From Myxococcaceae bacterium (GTDB taxonomy: Bacteria; Myxococcota; Myxococcia; Myxococcales; Myxococcaceae): 36,719 nucleotides of DNA. Positions 25,178 through 34,241 of this stretch are shown one piece after another. The stretch covers positions 1-36,719 of the forward strand of contig JADGRA010000057.1 of NCBI GenBank assembly GCA_017881265.1. Direction: 5' to 3'. Position 1 is the first letter of the stretch. Every line of letters starts with the position of its first letter. Under the pieces are notes generated by a model. It made no database searches and was not told the DNA's origin. It saw only the letters and a program-made list of their open reading frames with translations. Made by a program: the position numbers and the translations under genes.

Positions 25178-25212
25178 GGACGCCGGCAGCCCGCGTAGCT
25201 CGCGTCCGCCCG

Positions 25213-26676
25213 TCAGGCGTGTCCCAGCGGCCCGGAGAGGGGCTCCGCCGACGTGAGGCCCACCAGCGCCGCCTCGTGCTCCCGGCCAGTCCAGGCGAGG
25301 CCTCCGTCGGGAAGCACCTGACAGCGTTCCAGCGTCCGGTACAGGCCCGGGAAGCGGTGCAGGCGCTGGTCGACGAAGCGCGCGTGGTCGGACTCCAGCG
25401 TGCGGGGCTGCGCGGGCCAGGAGGCGCGGGTACACAACTCGCCTTCCGCCCCCCGGGGCACTGGCATTCCGCGTGTGTCCAGCACCACGGGGTCCACGCC
25501 GAAGAGGGGCGTCGCGCCGACGCCCGGCCAGTGCGCCAGCAGCAGCCCCGCCCCCTCGCTGCTCCACACCGCGTGCAAGTCGGCGCTGCCACCCCAGGCC
25601 GCATCCAGCAGCACCGTCGTCCGGGGCAACCGGGCGGCGGGGGCCCCGGCCAGGTCCGCCGCGCTTGCCAGCACGTGCGTGACGCCGAGGGCGTCCAGCT
25701 GCTTCAGGGCATCGCCCCGCTCGTCCAGCACCAGCGTCGCCCCCAGCGCCAGGGCGCCGAACAGCACGTCGCTGCGGGGGCCTCCGACGTCGGAAGGGCA
25801 CAGCACGCGGTCGCCCGGGCGCACGCCGAGGGCCTCGCGCTGCACGAGGAGGGCCTGGAGGAGGAAGCCGGCCGCGCCATGCAACACCGGGCGCGCGCCG
25901 TCCTCGCCTGCGGCCGCCACCAGCAAAAGCCCATCCTCTCCCTGCACCAGCGCGGGCGCACACGTCGGCCGGGCCAGCGCCAGCGCTCGCTCCAAGTCGT
26001 GGTCGCGGGCATAGGCCAGGGGCACCCGGGCGCCCGTCCGCCGCTGCACCAGGACGGCCTCCACGCGGCCCAGGCCGTTGAGGGCCTCATCGGCGCGTTC
26101 CCACAGGGCCAGGCGCTCGCCCTGCACGTGCGCCTCATTGGCCGTCACCAGAAGCCGCGCCCGGGCCACGCGCAGCGCCCGGCGCAGCCACGGGGGGTCT
26201 GCCTGCACCGGCACGCACAGGTGCACTGCCCCCACACGCGCGCACGCCAGCAGCGCGACCACCAGCGGTGCGCCCACCGGCAGGTACACCGCCACGCGGT
26301 CCGCCGGCCGCACCCCTTCGCGCAGAAGGACGTTGGCCATGCGACACATCTGCTGGCGCAGCGCCCGGTAGGTGAGTGTCTCGACGTCCCCCTCCGGGCG
26401 AAGCCACACCAGCGCCGGCCGCTCCGGCGTCGCTGCCGCATGGCGGTCCACGCAGCTCAGCGTGACGTTCAGCAGGCCATCGCCAAACCAGCTGACGTCC
26501 CCTTCGGAGAGGTCTCCCTCGAAGGAGCGCTCGGGCGAGCGCACCCAGGAGAGTGCCGCCGCCTCCCGGTGCCAGAACTGCTCAGGCTGGGCGAGGCTCT
26601 CGGCGTGCAGTCGCTGACACTGGGCCAGTCGGGCTGCGGGCGAAAGGCGTGGGGCGGCGGCGGTCGAGCGGCTCAC
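25213..26676 (-). CDS. Acetyl-CoA-synthetase-like protein, truncated and probably non-catalytic
   Basis: This protein has 487 residues from GTG 26676, versus about 650 for acetyl-CoA synthetase. It retains the ACS N-terminal cap (QRLHAESLAQPEQFW, DGLLNVTLSCVDRHAAATPE) and fold markers (VYLPVGAPLVVALLACARVG; FGALALGATLVLDE; HARFVDQRLHRFPGLY). The catalytic motifs are replaced. The P-loop TSGSTGKPKG corresponds to AAAGEDGARP (about 254-263). The DTWWQTETG region corresponds to WSSEGAG. The Asp of YFTGD is Glu450 in YRTLE. The protein ends just after the hinge, so the C-terminal domain with the catalytic lysine is absent. The frame is intact and the gene has its own sigma-54 promoter, which argues for a retained non-enzymatic role rather than decay. 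The start is uncertain: a GTG at 26709 overlaps the promoter. Confidence 0.82.
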   Translation of the reverse strand: MSRSTAAAPRLSPAARLAQCQRLHAESLAQPEQFWHREAAALSWVRSPERSFEGDLSEGDVSWFGDGLLNVTLSCVDRHAAATPERPALVWLRPEGDVETLTYRALRQQMCRMANVLLREGVRPADRVAVYLPVGAPLVVALLACARVGAVHLCVPVQADPPWLRRALRVARARLLVTANEAHVQGERLALWERADEALNGLGRVEAVLVQRRTGARVPLAYARDHDLERALALARPTCAPALVQGEDGLLLVAAAGEDGARPVLHGAAGFLLQALLVQREALGVRPGDRVLCPSDVGGPRSDVLFGALALGATLVLDERGDALKQLDALGVTHVLASAADLAGAPAARLPRTTVLLDAAWGGSADLHAVWSSEGAGLLLAHWPGVGATPLFGVDPVVLDTRGMPVPRGAEGELCTRASWPAQPRTLESDHARFVDQRLHRFPGLYRTLERCQVLPDGGLAWTGREHEAALVGLTSAEPLSGPLGHA

Positions 26677-26692
26677 ATCTTCAAGCGCACAA

Positions 26693-26708
26693 CGCAAAGC
26701 CCACGCCA
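26693..26708 (-). promoter_or_regulatory. Sigma-54 promoter of the synthetase-like gene
   Basis: Minus-strand TGGCGTGGGCTTTGCG has GG-N10-GC and matches the consensus well. Predicted start of transcription is near 26682, six bases before GTG 26676, which implies a very short leader. Confidence 0.8.
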
Positions 26709-26768
26709 CCCGGCGTGGGCCGCGCCCTCCATGGACTTACCGTCGTCGCCGCGCTGGCTGGCCGTGTC

Positions 26769-26797
26769 GTTCCGGAACAGCCGTTACCGAAGGTAAC
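26769..26797 (-). promoter_or_regulatory. Upstream activator site of the synthetase-like gene
   Basis: The exact dyad GTTACCTTCGGTAAC on the minus strand (26797-26783) is followed four bases later by the perfect palindrome GTTCCGGAAC (26778-26769). The dyad stands 74 bases from the sigma-54 promoter. It lies just after the end of the CbrB-like regulator gene. Confidence 0.75.
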
Positions 26798-26834
26798 AGG
26801 CGACGACCAGGCTGACGTCCGGTTGCCGCGGCCG

Positions 26835-28184
<1,350 letters not shown>

Positions 28185-28193
28185 GTGCGTCAC

Positions 28194-31154
28194 CTACTTC
28201 GCTGGGGCCTGAAGCTGGGCGGCCCCGCCGGCCAATCGCTCCGGTTCTCCTCTCGACGGCAACTCCACCACCACCGTCGTTCCTTTCCCAGGGGAACTCT
28301 CCACTTCCAACGTCCCAAGATGCTCCCGGACAATGCTTTGCGCGAGGGGGAGTCCAAGTCCCGTACCCTGTCCAGGTGGCTTTGTCGTGAAAAAAGGTTC
28401 GAACATGCGTTCGCGCACTGCGTCGTCGATGCCAGTGCCGCGGTCCGTCACGCGCAGACGCACCACATCGCCCAGCGCCTCGCCCTCCACCACCACGTCG
28501 CCCCCGGCGGGACTTGCGTCACAGGCGTTGGAGATGAGGTTGACGAAGACCTGCAGCAGCCGCTGACGGTCCCCGTCGAGCAACAGGCCTGAAGCAACGC
28601 GGTTGTGGCACACCACCCGCTTGGCCTGCCGGGACAGCTGCACCAGCGTGATGGCCTCCCCGAAGGCCTCGCGCGCTTCGAAGCGTTCAAAGCGCGGCAC
28701 CGCGTGGATGGTTCCGGCGTGGCTGAAGCCAAGCAGCACCCGGACGATGGTGTCGATGCGCTGGGTTTCGCGAAGGATGAGGGCGAGGCGGTCGCGCTGC
28801 TCTCCGGAGGACTCCTTCTGTAAGTTCTGGGCGAGGCAGGCGATGCCGGTGAGGGGGTTTCCAATCTCATGGGCCACCCCGGCCGCTAGTCGCCCCACCG
28901 AGGCAAGCCGGTCCTGGTGGGCCACCTGCGCGGCAAGGGCCTTGCGCTCGGTGAGGTCCTCCACCAGCAGCACGGGCCCGCGCAGGTCCGCTGGCGCGCT
29001 GGAGGCCGGTTCCTGACTTTTCCCGAGGGACAGCACCCGCTCCCGCCCGTTGAAGGTGAGGCACACCTCGGCGTGGGGGGACTCCTGCTGCAGGAAGTTA
29101 CGGAGGGTGAGGGCGAGCGGTCCCTCCAGCTGGTCCAGGCGGGCGCCCACCGCGTCGGAGGCGTGCACGCCGGAGAGTGTCTCGAGCGCCCGGTTCCAGA
29201 TGACGACGTCGCGGTCCGGTCCCAGCGCACACACGCCTAAGGGCAAGTCCTCCAGCACCCGCCGCAGGTACCGGCGGAAGGCCTCCAGCTCGGCCGGCGC
29301 CCCGTGCAGCTGCGCCCGGCTCATCCGCAGCTGCTCCTCCAGGGAACGCAGCCGCTCGGACAGGGCCGGCTGGCGCCGCGGGTCCACCCGGATGCCCCGG
29401 TCCACCAGCCACCGCGCCCGCAAGGGGCCCACCAGGCCCGACAGGTTGCGCTGCAGCCGTTCCCGCAGCTTCTGCAGCTGGGCCGGCCGTCTCTCATCCA
29501 CCAGCATGTTGAGGTCGGCCAGGGCGAGGTCGACCTCGGTGGTGGCCGCGTCCAGCCCCAACAGTGGAGCCAGCTTGGCCTGGAAGTCCCGCGGGCTGCC
29601 CGCCTCCACCACCATCGGCTCTACCAGCCGGGGGGCCCGCGTGCAGAGTCCCGCTGCCTCCTCCTCGCGCGGGCTTTGCTGGGTCAGCAGGGAGACGCCC
29701 CCAAACAACAGGACGTTGAGGCCGAGGGACCAGAAGGTGGCGATGCTCCAGGGTTCTGTGCCAGGCACGATGCCGAAAAAGTGCGCCAGGTCGAAGCCGG
29801 CGGGCAACAGGTGGGCGCGGGCCAAGAGCGGCAGAAACAAGGTGGCCGCCCACACGGCAATGCCGGCCGACAGCCCGCTGAGGAAGCCCAGGCGCGTGGC
29901 GCCCCGCCAGAAGAGGACGGCCAGCAGGCCGGGCAGCACCTGGACGACGGCGACGAAGGAGATGAGGCCCAGCTCCACCAGCCCGGCCCGGACGTCGAGC
30001 AGCCGGGAGAAGCCGTAGCCGAAGAAGATGATGACGACGATGAGGACGCGCCGCGCCCACAGAAGGCCGCGGTAGAGGTCGCCCGCGCCGGCCAGGTTTC
30101 GCCTGGGCAGAAAGAGGTGATTGAGACACATGGCCGCCAGGGCCAGCGTGTCCACAATCACCATGGCGCTGGCGGCGGAGACGGCCCCCACGAAGGCCAG
30201 CGCGCTGACGCCCGTGCCGTGGGCCAGGCCGAGGACGTAGTTGTCGGGATGGACGCCCGGCAGGGCCACCTGGCCCGCCCACAACAGTGGCAGCACGGCC
30301 AGGTTGAGCAGCAGCAGGAAGGCGGGGAAGGCCCAGGCCGCGACGCCGAGGGCCCGGCTGCCCAGCGCCTCGGTGAAGGCCATGTGGAACTGCCGGGGCA
30401 GCAGAAAGCCGGCGGCGAAGGACAGGAGCAAGAGCGTGGCCCAGGGCCCCTCGCGCACCGGGCGGTAGACTTCCTCGAGGGCCTCCGGGTGCGCGGCAAG
30501 CCAGCGGCCGAGTCCACCCGCGCCCCCAAACACGTGGGTGACGGCCACCGCCGCGACGGCCAGCAGTGCGCCCAGTTTCACCACTGACTCGAAGGCGATG
30601 GCCAGCCCGAGGCCGGCGTGCCGTTCCCGGGGGGTGACATGCCGGGCGCCAAACAGAAGGGCGAAGAGCGCCACCAGCGCGCAGAAGACAAGGCCCACCA
30701 TGGACGCCGGCGGGGCGTGTCCGAGCAGACGCACGCCTTGGGTAACGGCGCGAATCTGCAGCGCCAGGTACGGCACGTTGCCCGCCAGCATGAAGAGCGT
30801 CACCAGCACGCCCGCGCCGTGGCTCTGAAAGCGGAAGGCGAAGAGGTCCGCCAAAGACGTCAGCTGGTGCTCGCGCGTCAGGCGCAGCACCGGCTGCCAC
30901 ACCACCGGGACAAGGAGGCACGACAGCGTCACCCCCACGTAGATGGCGAGGAAGTTGAAGCCTTGGGCCCGCGCGTAGCCCACGCTGCCGGAGTAACTCC
31001 AGGAGGTGGCGTACACCCCCAGCGACAGCGCGTAGGTGAGGGGGTGACGCACCAGCCCCGCCGGGACCCACCGTCGCTCGGCGGCATACGCCACCAGAAA
31101 CAGCAGCAGCAGGTAGCCAACGGCGACGGCAAAAAGCTGTCCGAGCTGGAGCAC
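28194..31154 (-). CDS. CbrA-like sensor kinase: sodium/solute symporter domain fused to PAS-HisKA-HATPase
   Basis: This protein has 986 residues. The first 500 or so form an SLC5/SSF-type membrane domain with about twelve to thirteen helices (TYALSLGVYATSWSYSGSVG, FLAIYVGVTLSCLLVPVVW, VGAVSAASAMVIVDTLALAA). A cytoplasmic linker, a PAS domain (about 624-740, DRDVVIWNRALETLSG), HisKA with H762 (AAGVAHEIGNPLTG) and HATPase (NLISNACDASPAGG, DRGTGI, FFTTKPPGQGTGLGLPLAQS) follow. CbrA of Pseudomonas has this same layout and links histidine or carbon supply to gene control. The start is a GTG at 31154, 16 bases after the small membrane protein gene. Its stop is followed closely by the regulator start, so all three are likely one operon. 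Ligand unknown; the regulated transporter suggests a carboxylate. Confidence 0.94.
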   Translation of the reverse strand: MLQLGQLFAVAVGYLLLLFLVAYAAERRWVPAGLVRHPLTYALSLGVYATSWSYSGSVGYARAQGFNFLAIYVGVTLSCLLVPVVWQPVLRLTREHQLTSLADLFAFRFQSHGAGVLVTLFMLAGNVPYLALQIRAVTQGVRLLGHAPPASMVGLVFCALVALFALLFGARHVTPRERHAGLGLAIAFESVVKLGALLAVAAVAVTHVFGGAGGLGRWLAAHPEALEEVYRPVREGPWATLLLLSFAAGFLLPRQFHMAFTEALGSRALGVAAWAFPAFLLLLNLAVLPLLWAGQVALPGVHPDNYVLGLAHGTGVSALAFVGAVSAASAMVIVDTLALAAMCLNHLFLPRRNLAGAGDLYRGLLWARRVLIVVIIFFGYGFSRLLDVRAGLVELGLISFVAVVQVLPGLLAVLFWRGATRLGFLSGLSAGIAVWAATLFLPLLARAHLLPAGFDLAHFFGIVPGTEPWSIATFWSLGLNVLLFGGVSLLTQQSPREEEAAGLCTRAPRLVEPMVVEAGSPRDFQAKLAPLLGLDAATTEVDLALADLNMLVDERRPAQLQKLRERLQRNLSGLVGPLRARWLVDRGIRVDPRRQPALSERLRSLEEQLRMSRAQLHGAPAELEAFRRYLRRVLEDLPLGVCALGPDRDVVIWNRALETLSGVHASDAVGARLDQLEGPLALTLRNFLQQESPHAEVCLTFNGRERVLSLGKSQEPASSAPADLRGPVLLVEDLTERKALAAQVAHQDRLASVGRLAAGVAHEIGNPLTGIACLAQNLQKESSGEQRDRLALILRETQRIDTIVRVLLGFSHAGTIHAVPRFERFEAREAFGEAITLVQLSRQAKRVVCHNRVASGLLLDGDRQRLLQVFVNLISNACDASPAGGDVVVEGEALGDVVRLRVTDRGTGIDDAVRERMFEPFFTTKPPGQGTGLGLPLAQSIVREHLGTLEVESSPGKGTTVVVELPSRGEPERLAGGAAQLQAPAK

Positions 31155-31170
31155 GAGGCCGTCCGCCGGG

Positions 31171-31362
31171 TCAGTCCGTCCGCCGGTTGACGACTGCGCC
31201 GACGAGGATGACGGCCGCCCACAGCCCGAAGGGCCACAGCCAGCTGTGCTGCCCGTCCGCCCACATCAACCGGGAGCGCGAGGCGAACACCAGCAAGGCG
31301 AGGCCGAAAACCCACAGTGCAGGCTCGACGACGCGCGTGCGGTGGTCGGGGCGGTGGGGCAT
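31171..31362 (-). CDS. Small membrane protein preceding the symporter-kinase
   Basis: This protein has 63 residues with two predicted helices (VVEPALWVFGLALLVFAS and LWPFGLWAAVILVGAVV) joined by a short charged turn, and a cytoplasmic-type Arg tail. The ATG at 31362 (MPHRPDHRTR) is preferred; a longer reading from 31440 adds a Pro/Arg-rich leader. Only 16 bases separate it from the symporter-kinase, so the two are co-transcribed. Symporters of the SSF group often have a small partner membrane protein, and pseudomonad cbrA is preceded by the small gene cbrX. Whether this is an equivalent is a matter of position only; I do not recognise a named family. Confidence 0.75.
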   Translation of the reverse strand: MPHRPDHRTRVVEPALWVFGLALLVFASRSRLMWADGQHSWLWPFGLWAAVILVGAVVNRRTD

Positions 31363-31493
31363 GGGACGTCCCGCCTTCTTAGGCCGAACCCAAGCAAGCC
31401 GGGGAGTGCCACGAGGCGCTGGTTGTAGCGCAGTGCGCAACGGCTATTCCCGAGGCGGTCGCACCCCCGCCTGGGGTAAGCGGGGCCCCTCCC

Positions 31494-32234
31494 GTGAATG
31501 CCCTCCTCTCGGTGTGGACGTGGTTCGAGATTGGCCTGGTGGCCTTCCTCGCCTGGATTGTCCAGATGGTCCTTGCCCTCTTCACCTTCGCCTTCGACCG
31601 GCGCCGGGTGGTGGTGGGCCGCACCTTCCGGCTGGTGGGCGTGGTGGCCTCCCGCCTCACGCCCTTCTGGCATTTCGCGGTGGTGGGACCGACGCCGAAG
31701 GTGGCCGGCCGGACGGTGGTGGTGAGCAACCACGAGTCGCAGGCCGACCCGTTCCTTATCTCCCACCTGCCCTGGGAGATGAAGTGGCTCGGCAAGGCGT
31801 CCCTTTTCCGCATCCCCGTGGTGGGCTGGATGATGTGGCTGGCGGGCGACGTCCCGGTGCACCGTGGCGACAAGGCCTCGCGCAAGGGTGCGATGGCCAC
31901 CTGCGCCAAGTGGCTCGCCCGCGGGATGCCGGTGATGATTTTTCCGGAAGGGACGCGCAGCTCCGACGGGGCCATGTTGCCCTTCAAGGATGGCGCATTT
32001 CGACTGGCCATCGAGACGGGCGCGGACATTCTGCCGATTGCCGTCTCTGGCACCCGCGCGGCACTTCCCAAGCACAGCTGGCGCTTCCAGTACGCCTACG
32101 CCAGCGTCACCGTCGGGACGCCCCTGTCCACGCGGGGGCTGACGCTGGACAACCTCGAGGCGCTGAAGACGTCGGCGCGCGTCCAGGTGGAGGGGCTTCG
32201 CGAGCGCCTTCGCGGCCTGGCCGCGGCGCGCTAG
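31494..32234 (+). CDS. plsC: 1-acyl-sn-glycerol-3-phosphate acyltransferase (PlsC family)
   Basis: This protein of 246 residues acylates lysophosphatidic acid to phosphatidic acid in phospholipid synthesis. It has an N-terminal membrane helix (VAFLAWIVQMVLALFTFAF) and then motif I NHESQAD (NHx4D; catalytic His-Asp). LFRIPVVGWMMWLAGDVPVH corresponds to motif II, and motif III is FPEGTRS, followed by GADILPIAVSGTRAALPK. The start is a GTG at 31494 with only a weak purine stretch before it. It diverges from the small membrane protein/CbrA-like operon and is followed four bases later by the GNAT gene. The symbol is assigned by family; more than one PlsC paralogue may exist in such genomes. Confidence 0.92.
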   Translation: MNALLSVWTWFEIGLVAFLAWIVQMVLALFTFAFDRRRVVVGRTFRLVGVVASRLTPFWHFAVVGPTPKVAGRTVVVSNHESQADPFLISHLPWEMKWLGKASLFRIPVVGWMMWLAGDVPVHRGDKASRKGAMATCAKWLARGMPVMIFPEGTRSSDGAMLPFKDGAFRLAIETGADILPIAVSGTRAALPKHSWRFQYAYASVTVGTPLSTRGLTLDNLEALKTSARVQVEGLRERLRGLAAAR

Positions 32235-32238
32235 ACAG

Positions 32239-32739
32239 GTGCCCACGGTGGACGCGTCGCCGCACATTTTCCTTCGCCCCGGTACGCCGGGCGACGTGCC
32301 GCTGCTGCTGGCCCTCATCCGGGACTTGGCCAGCTACGAGAGGGCTCCTGACGCGGTGGTGGCGTCCGAGGCCGACCTCTTGCGCGACGGTTTCGGGGCC
32401 GTGCCCGTGTTTCGCACGCTCATCGCCGAACTGGACGGGGCTCCGGTCGGCTTCGCGCTGTACTTTCTGGCCTACTCCACCTGGCGGGGCCGCCCGACGC
32501 TGTACCTGGAGGACCTCTTCGTGCGTCCTTTGGCGCGCGGGAACGGCGTCGGCAGGGCGCTGATGGGGGCCCTGGCCCGCGAGGCCGTCCACCTCGGCTG
32601 CGCGCGCTTCGTCTGGCAGGTGCTGGACTGGAACACCCCTAGCATCCGCTTCTACGAGTCGCTGGGTGCCGAGCTGCAGCGGGAGTGGCTCACCGTCCGT
32701 CTGGAGGGAGATTCGCTCCGGGCACTTGCCGAGAAGTGA
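32239..32739 (+). CDS. GNAT N-acetyltransferase, spermidine/thialysine acetyltransferase-like
   Basis: This protein of 166 residues has a GNAT fold with the acetyl-CoA loop RPLARGNGVGRALMGALARE. The segment FLAYSTWRGRPTLYLEDLFV and the following VLDWNTPSIRFYESLGAE closely resemble eukaryotic and bacterial SSAT-type enzymes (YSTWKGR, YLED, LDWN, YKALGA), which acetylate polyamines or thialysine. The GTG at 32239 is used; a GTG nine bases later has a better-placed AGGTG and may be the true start. It is probably co-transcribed with plsC. The substrate cannot be fixed from sequence. Confidence 0.88.
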   Translation: MPTVDASPHIFLRPGTPGDVPLLLALIRDLASYERAPDAVVASEADLLRDGFGAVPVFRTLIAELDGAPVGFALYFLAYSTWRGRPTLYLEDLFVRPLARGNGVGRALMGALAREAVHLGCARFVWQVLDWNTPSIRFYESLGAELQREWLTVRLEGDSLRALAEK

Positions 32740-32793
32740 CGCGGGGCGCCGCCCGCGAGGCAGGGCAGCCCCTCCGGTGGCGCGGCGACGCCG

Positions 32794-33252
32794 CTACTTC
32801 GACCCCGTGAACGTCTGGGTGAAGTTGATGGTTCTCCCGTCGGAGCACGTGTCGCTCCCGGCGAGGACGACGGTCAGAACGCTTCCAGTGAGGGTTCCGC
32901 TTCCGCCCCGAAAAGTCGTGGTCTGTGAAGAGTTCGCGCCCGGACAGGCGATGCCATTTTGCACCGGGGGGCACGCGTGCGTCCCGCCCGAGAATTCAGT
33001 GGCAGAGGTTGCCGTCGCGGGTAGCCCCGACCCGTCGGAGCAGAAGACAGGGAGGCTGCCGACCCCGCCCAGCGTCAGGGAGTTCTTGCCAGGCTCGGTG
33101 ATGGAAACCGTCTGGGAGAAGCTGAAGCTCTCCGCCCCCACCGCCTCCGACAGAATCCCGTTCCAGGTGCCGACGAAGTTCTGCCCGAAGTCATCGCTCC
33201 CGCACGCCCCCAGGAAGACGGCTGCAACCACTGCCAGAACCCCTCGCCGCAT
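32794..33252 (-). CDS. Hypothetical lipoprotein
   Basis: This protein has 152 residues. The signal peptide MRRGVLAVVAAVFLGAC has a clear lipobox (Cys17). The mature part is Ser/Thr/Gly-rich and beta-like (FVGTWNGILSEAVG, FSFSQTVSITEPG, GSGTLTGSVLTVVLAG). It has four cysteines (FCSDG, HACPP, IACPG, DTCSDG) that could form two disulfides. The sequence pattern GTWNG...TVSI...GTLTG is like small lipocalin-type or secreted beta-barrel lipoproteins of myxobacteria. The ATG at 33252 is chosen by the signal peptide. No function is claimed. A second lipoprotein gene lies 71 bases upstream on the same strand. Confidence 0.82.
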   Translation of the reverse strand: MRRGVLAVVAAVFLGACGSDDFGQNFVGTWNGILSEAVGAESFSFSQTVSITEPGKNSLTLGGVGSLPVFCSDGSGLPATATSATEFSGGTHACPPVQNGIACPGANSSQTTTFRGGSGTLTGSVLTVVLAGSDTCSDGRTINFTQTFTGSK

Positions 33253-33322
33253 GGTCGATTTCCCCGCATGGCCGCCTCGTTCGGGCGTGCCCCCTGGGGA
33301 TTCTCTCACAAACCTGGAAGGG

Positions 33323-33850
33323 CTACTTCAGGGCGGTGTTGTGCGGGGTGACTGCCCCGGAGCTCACGCTTCCGTGGCTGGTGGAGACGATGACGGTGGG
33401 GATGATGGCCATCAGGACAGAGAACAGCGTGATGATGGCGGCGGTCTTCGTGCTGCTGTACTGCTCCACCTCCACCGAGGCAACGCTGTCCAGCGGGACG
33501 CCGAAGGGCGGCCCGGCGAGCGGGACGGCGTCGAACCGGTTCTCGGTGACGTAGATGTTCGCGAACGGGCCTGGCGGGGCGAGGTGCTGTCCGGCGTCTC
33601 CGAGAAGGTAGAGCTCCTTGGACGAGTTGTAGTCCACCACCTCGCCCTGGGCGGTGAGGAGGCGGTACGGCCGGTCCGTGAAGGTGACGCCGTTGACGTT
33701 CTGCTCGCTGTGGATGTCGTAGCCGTTGAGGTACGCCAGCTGGCCCGGGGGAATGGTGAAGCGGTCCATGCACGCCGATGTGAACAGGACGGCGGTGGCC
33801 GCCGCACCGGCACGCAACGACGCCCGCATGGATGATGTCGCCCCGTTCAT
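33323..33850 (-). CDS. Hypothetical lipoprotein with C-terminal membrane segment
   Basis: This protein has 175 residues from the ATG at 33850; MRASLRAG at 33829 would also serve as a start. The lipobox LFTSAC precedes MDRFTIPPGQLAYLNGYDI. A middle part with strands (TDRPYRLLTAQGEVVDYNSS, DAVPLAGPPFGVPLDSVASV) is followed by a hydrophobic helix near the end (TAAIITLFSVLMAIIPTVIV) and a short Ser/Thr-rich tail. A lipid anchor at one end and a membrane helix at the other is unusual; the protein may be held to the membrane at both ends. Family not recognised. The region 33851-34019 upstream holds only the tRNA-Leu promoter. Confidence 0.8.
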   Translation of the reverse strand: MNGATSSMRASLRAGAAATAVLFTSACMDRFTIPPGQLAYLNGYDIHSEQNVNGVTFTDRPYRLLTAQGEVVDYNSSKELYLLGDAGQHLAPPGPFANIYVTENRFDAVPLAGPPFGVPLDSVASVEVEQYSSTKTAAIITLFSVLMAIIPTVIVSTSHGSVSSGAVTPHNTALK

Positions 33851-33982
33851 GCCCGCAAGACTTTAGCGGGTTTGAGACGCGCTCGCCGACTGGCCATTCA
33901 CGCCCACCCCGGCCGAAACGCCCAGACTGTCGGGCCCGTCGACGGCGAAGGCTGCGGGGCGTCCGCAGGCCGGGGCGGGGGT

Positions 33983-34011
33983 GTGGACGGCCCGGCCAGC
34001 CGAGGTACAAG
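33983..34011 (+). promoter_or_regulatory. Promoter of tRNA-Leu
   Basis: GTGGAC and TACAAG are separated by 17 bases, and the -10 box ends 8 bases before the tRNA. The -10 hexamer and spacing equal those before tRNA-Lys at 9722. Confidence 0.65.
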
Positions 34012-34019
34012 GGGCGCCT

Positions 34020-34102
34020 GGGCCTGTGGTGGAACTGGTAGACACGTCGGCCTTAGGAGCCGATGCCCCCAAGGCATGAGGGTTCGAGTCCCTCCGGGCC
34101 CA
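34020..34102 (+). tRNA. tRNA-Leu (anticodon TAG)
   Basis: An 83-base class II tRNA with long variable arm. Acceptor GGGCCTG pairs with CGGGCCC (one G-U). Anticodon stem TCGGC/GCCGA has loop CTTAGGA, giving anticodon TAG. The T-arm is GAGGG-TTCGAGT-CCCTC. CCA is not encoded. Confidence 0.96.
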
Positions 34103-34200
34103 CACGGGGCCGTGTCGTGGGCCCCTGACGCACACCCCTTGGCTCCAACCCTTCTGCCGGGCGGCCCGTTGGCGTCTTCCTCGCGCGGGGCCATTTCACA

Positions 34201-34229
34201 TTGACAGGGTGTCCAGCCACCCTTAAGGC
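34201..34229 (+). promoter_or_regulatory. Candidate promoter of tig-clpP
   Basis: A perfect -35 TTGACA (34201-34206) is followed after 17 bases by TAAGGC, a weak -10. The start of transcription would be only a few bases before the tig ATG at 34242. The rest of the gap between tRNA-Leu and tig holds nothing else clear. Confidence 0.45.
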
Positions 34230-34241
34230 CCAGAGCTGCCC

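Noticed and set aside
30741-30752. GGGTAACGG inside the symporter-kinase gene
   Set aside because: A single half-site within coding sequence, without a second half or promoter.
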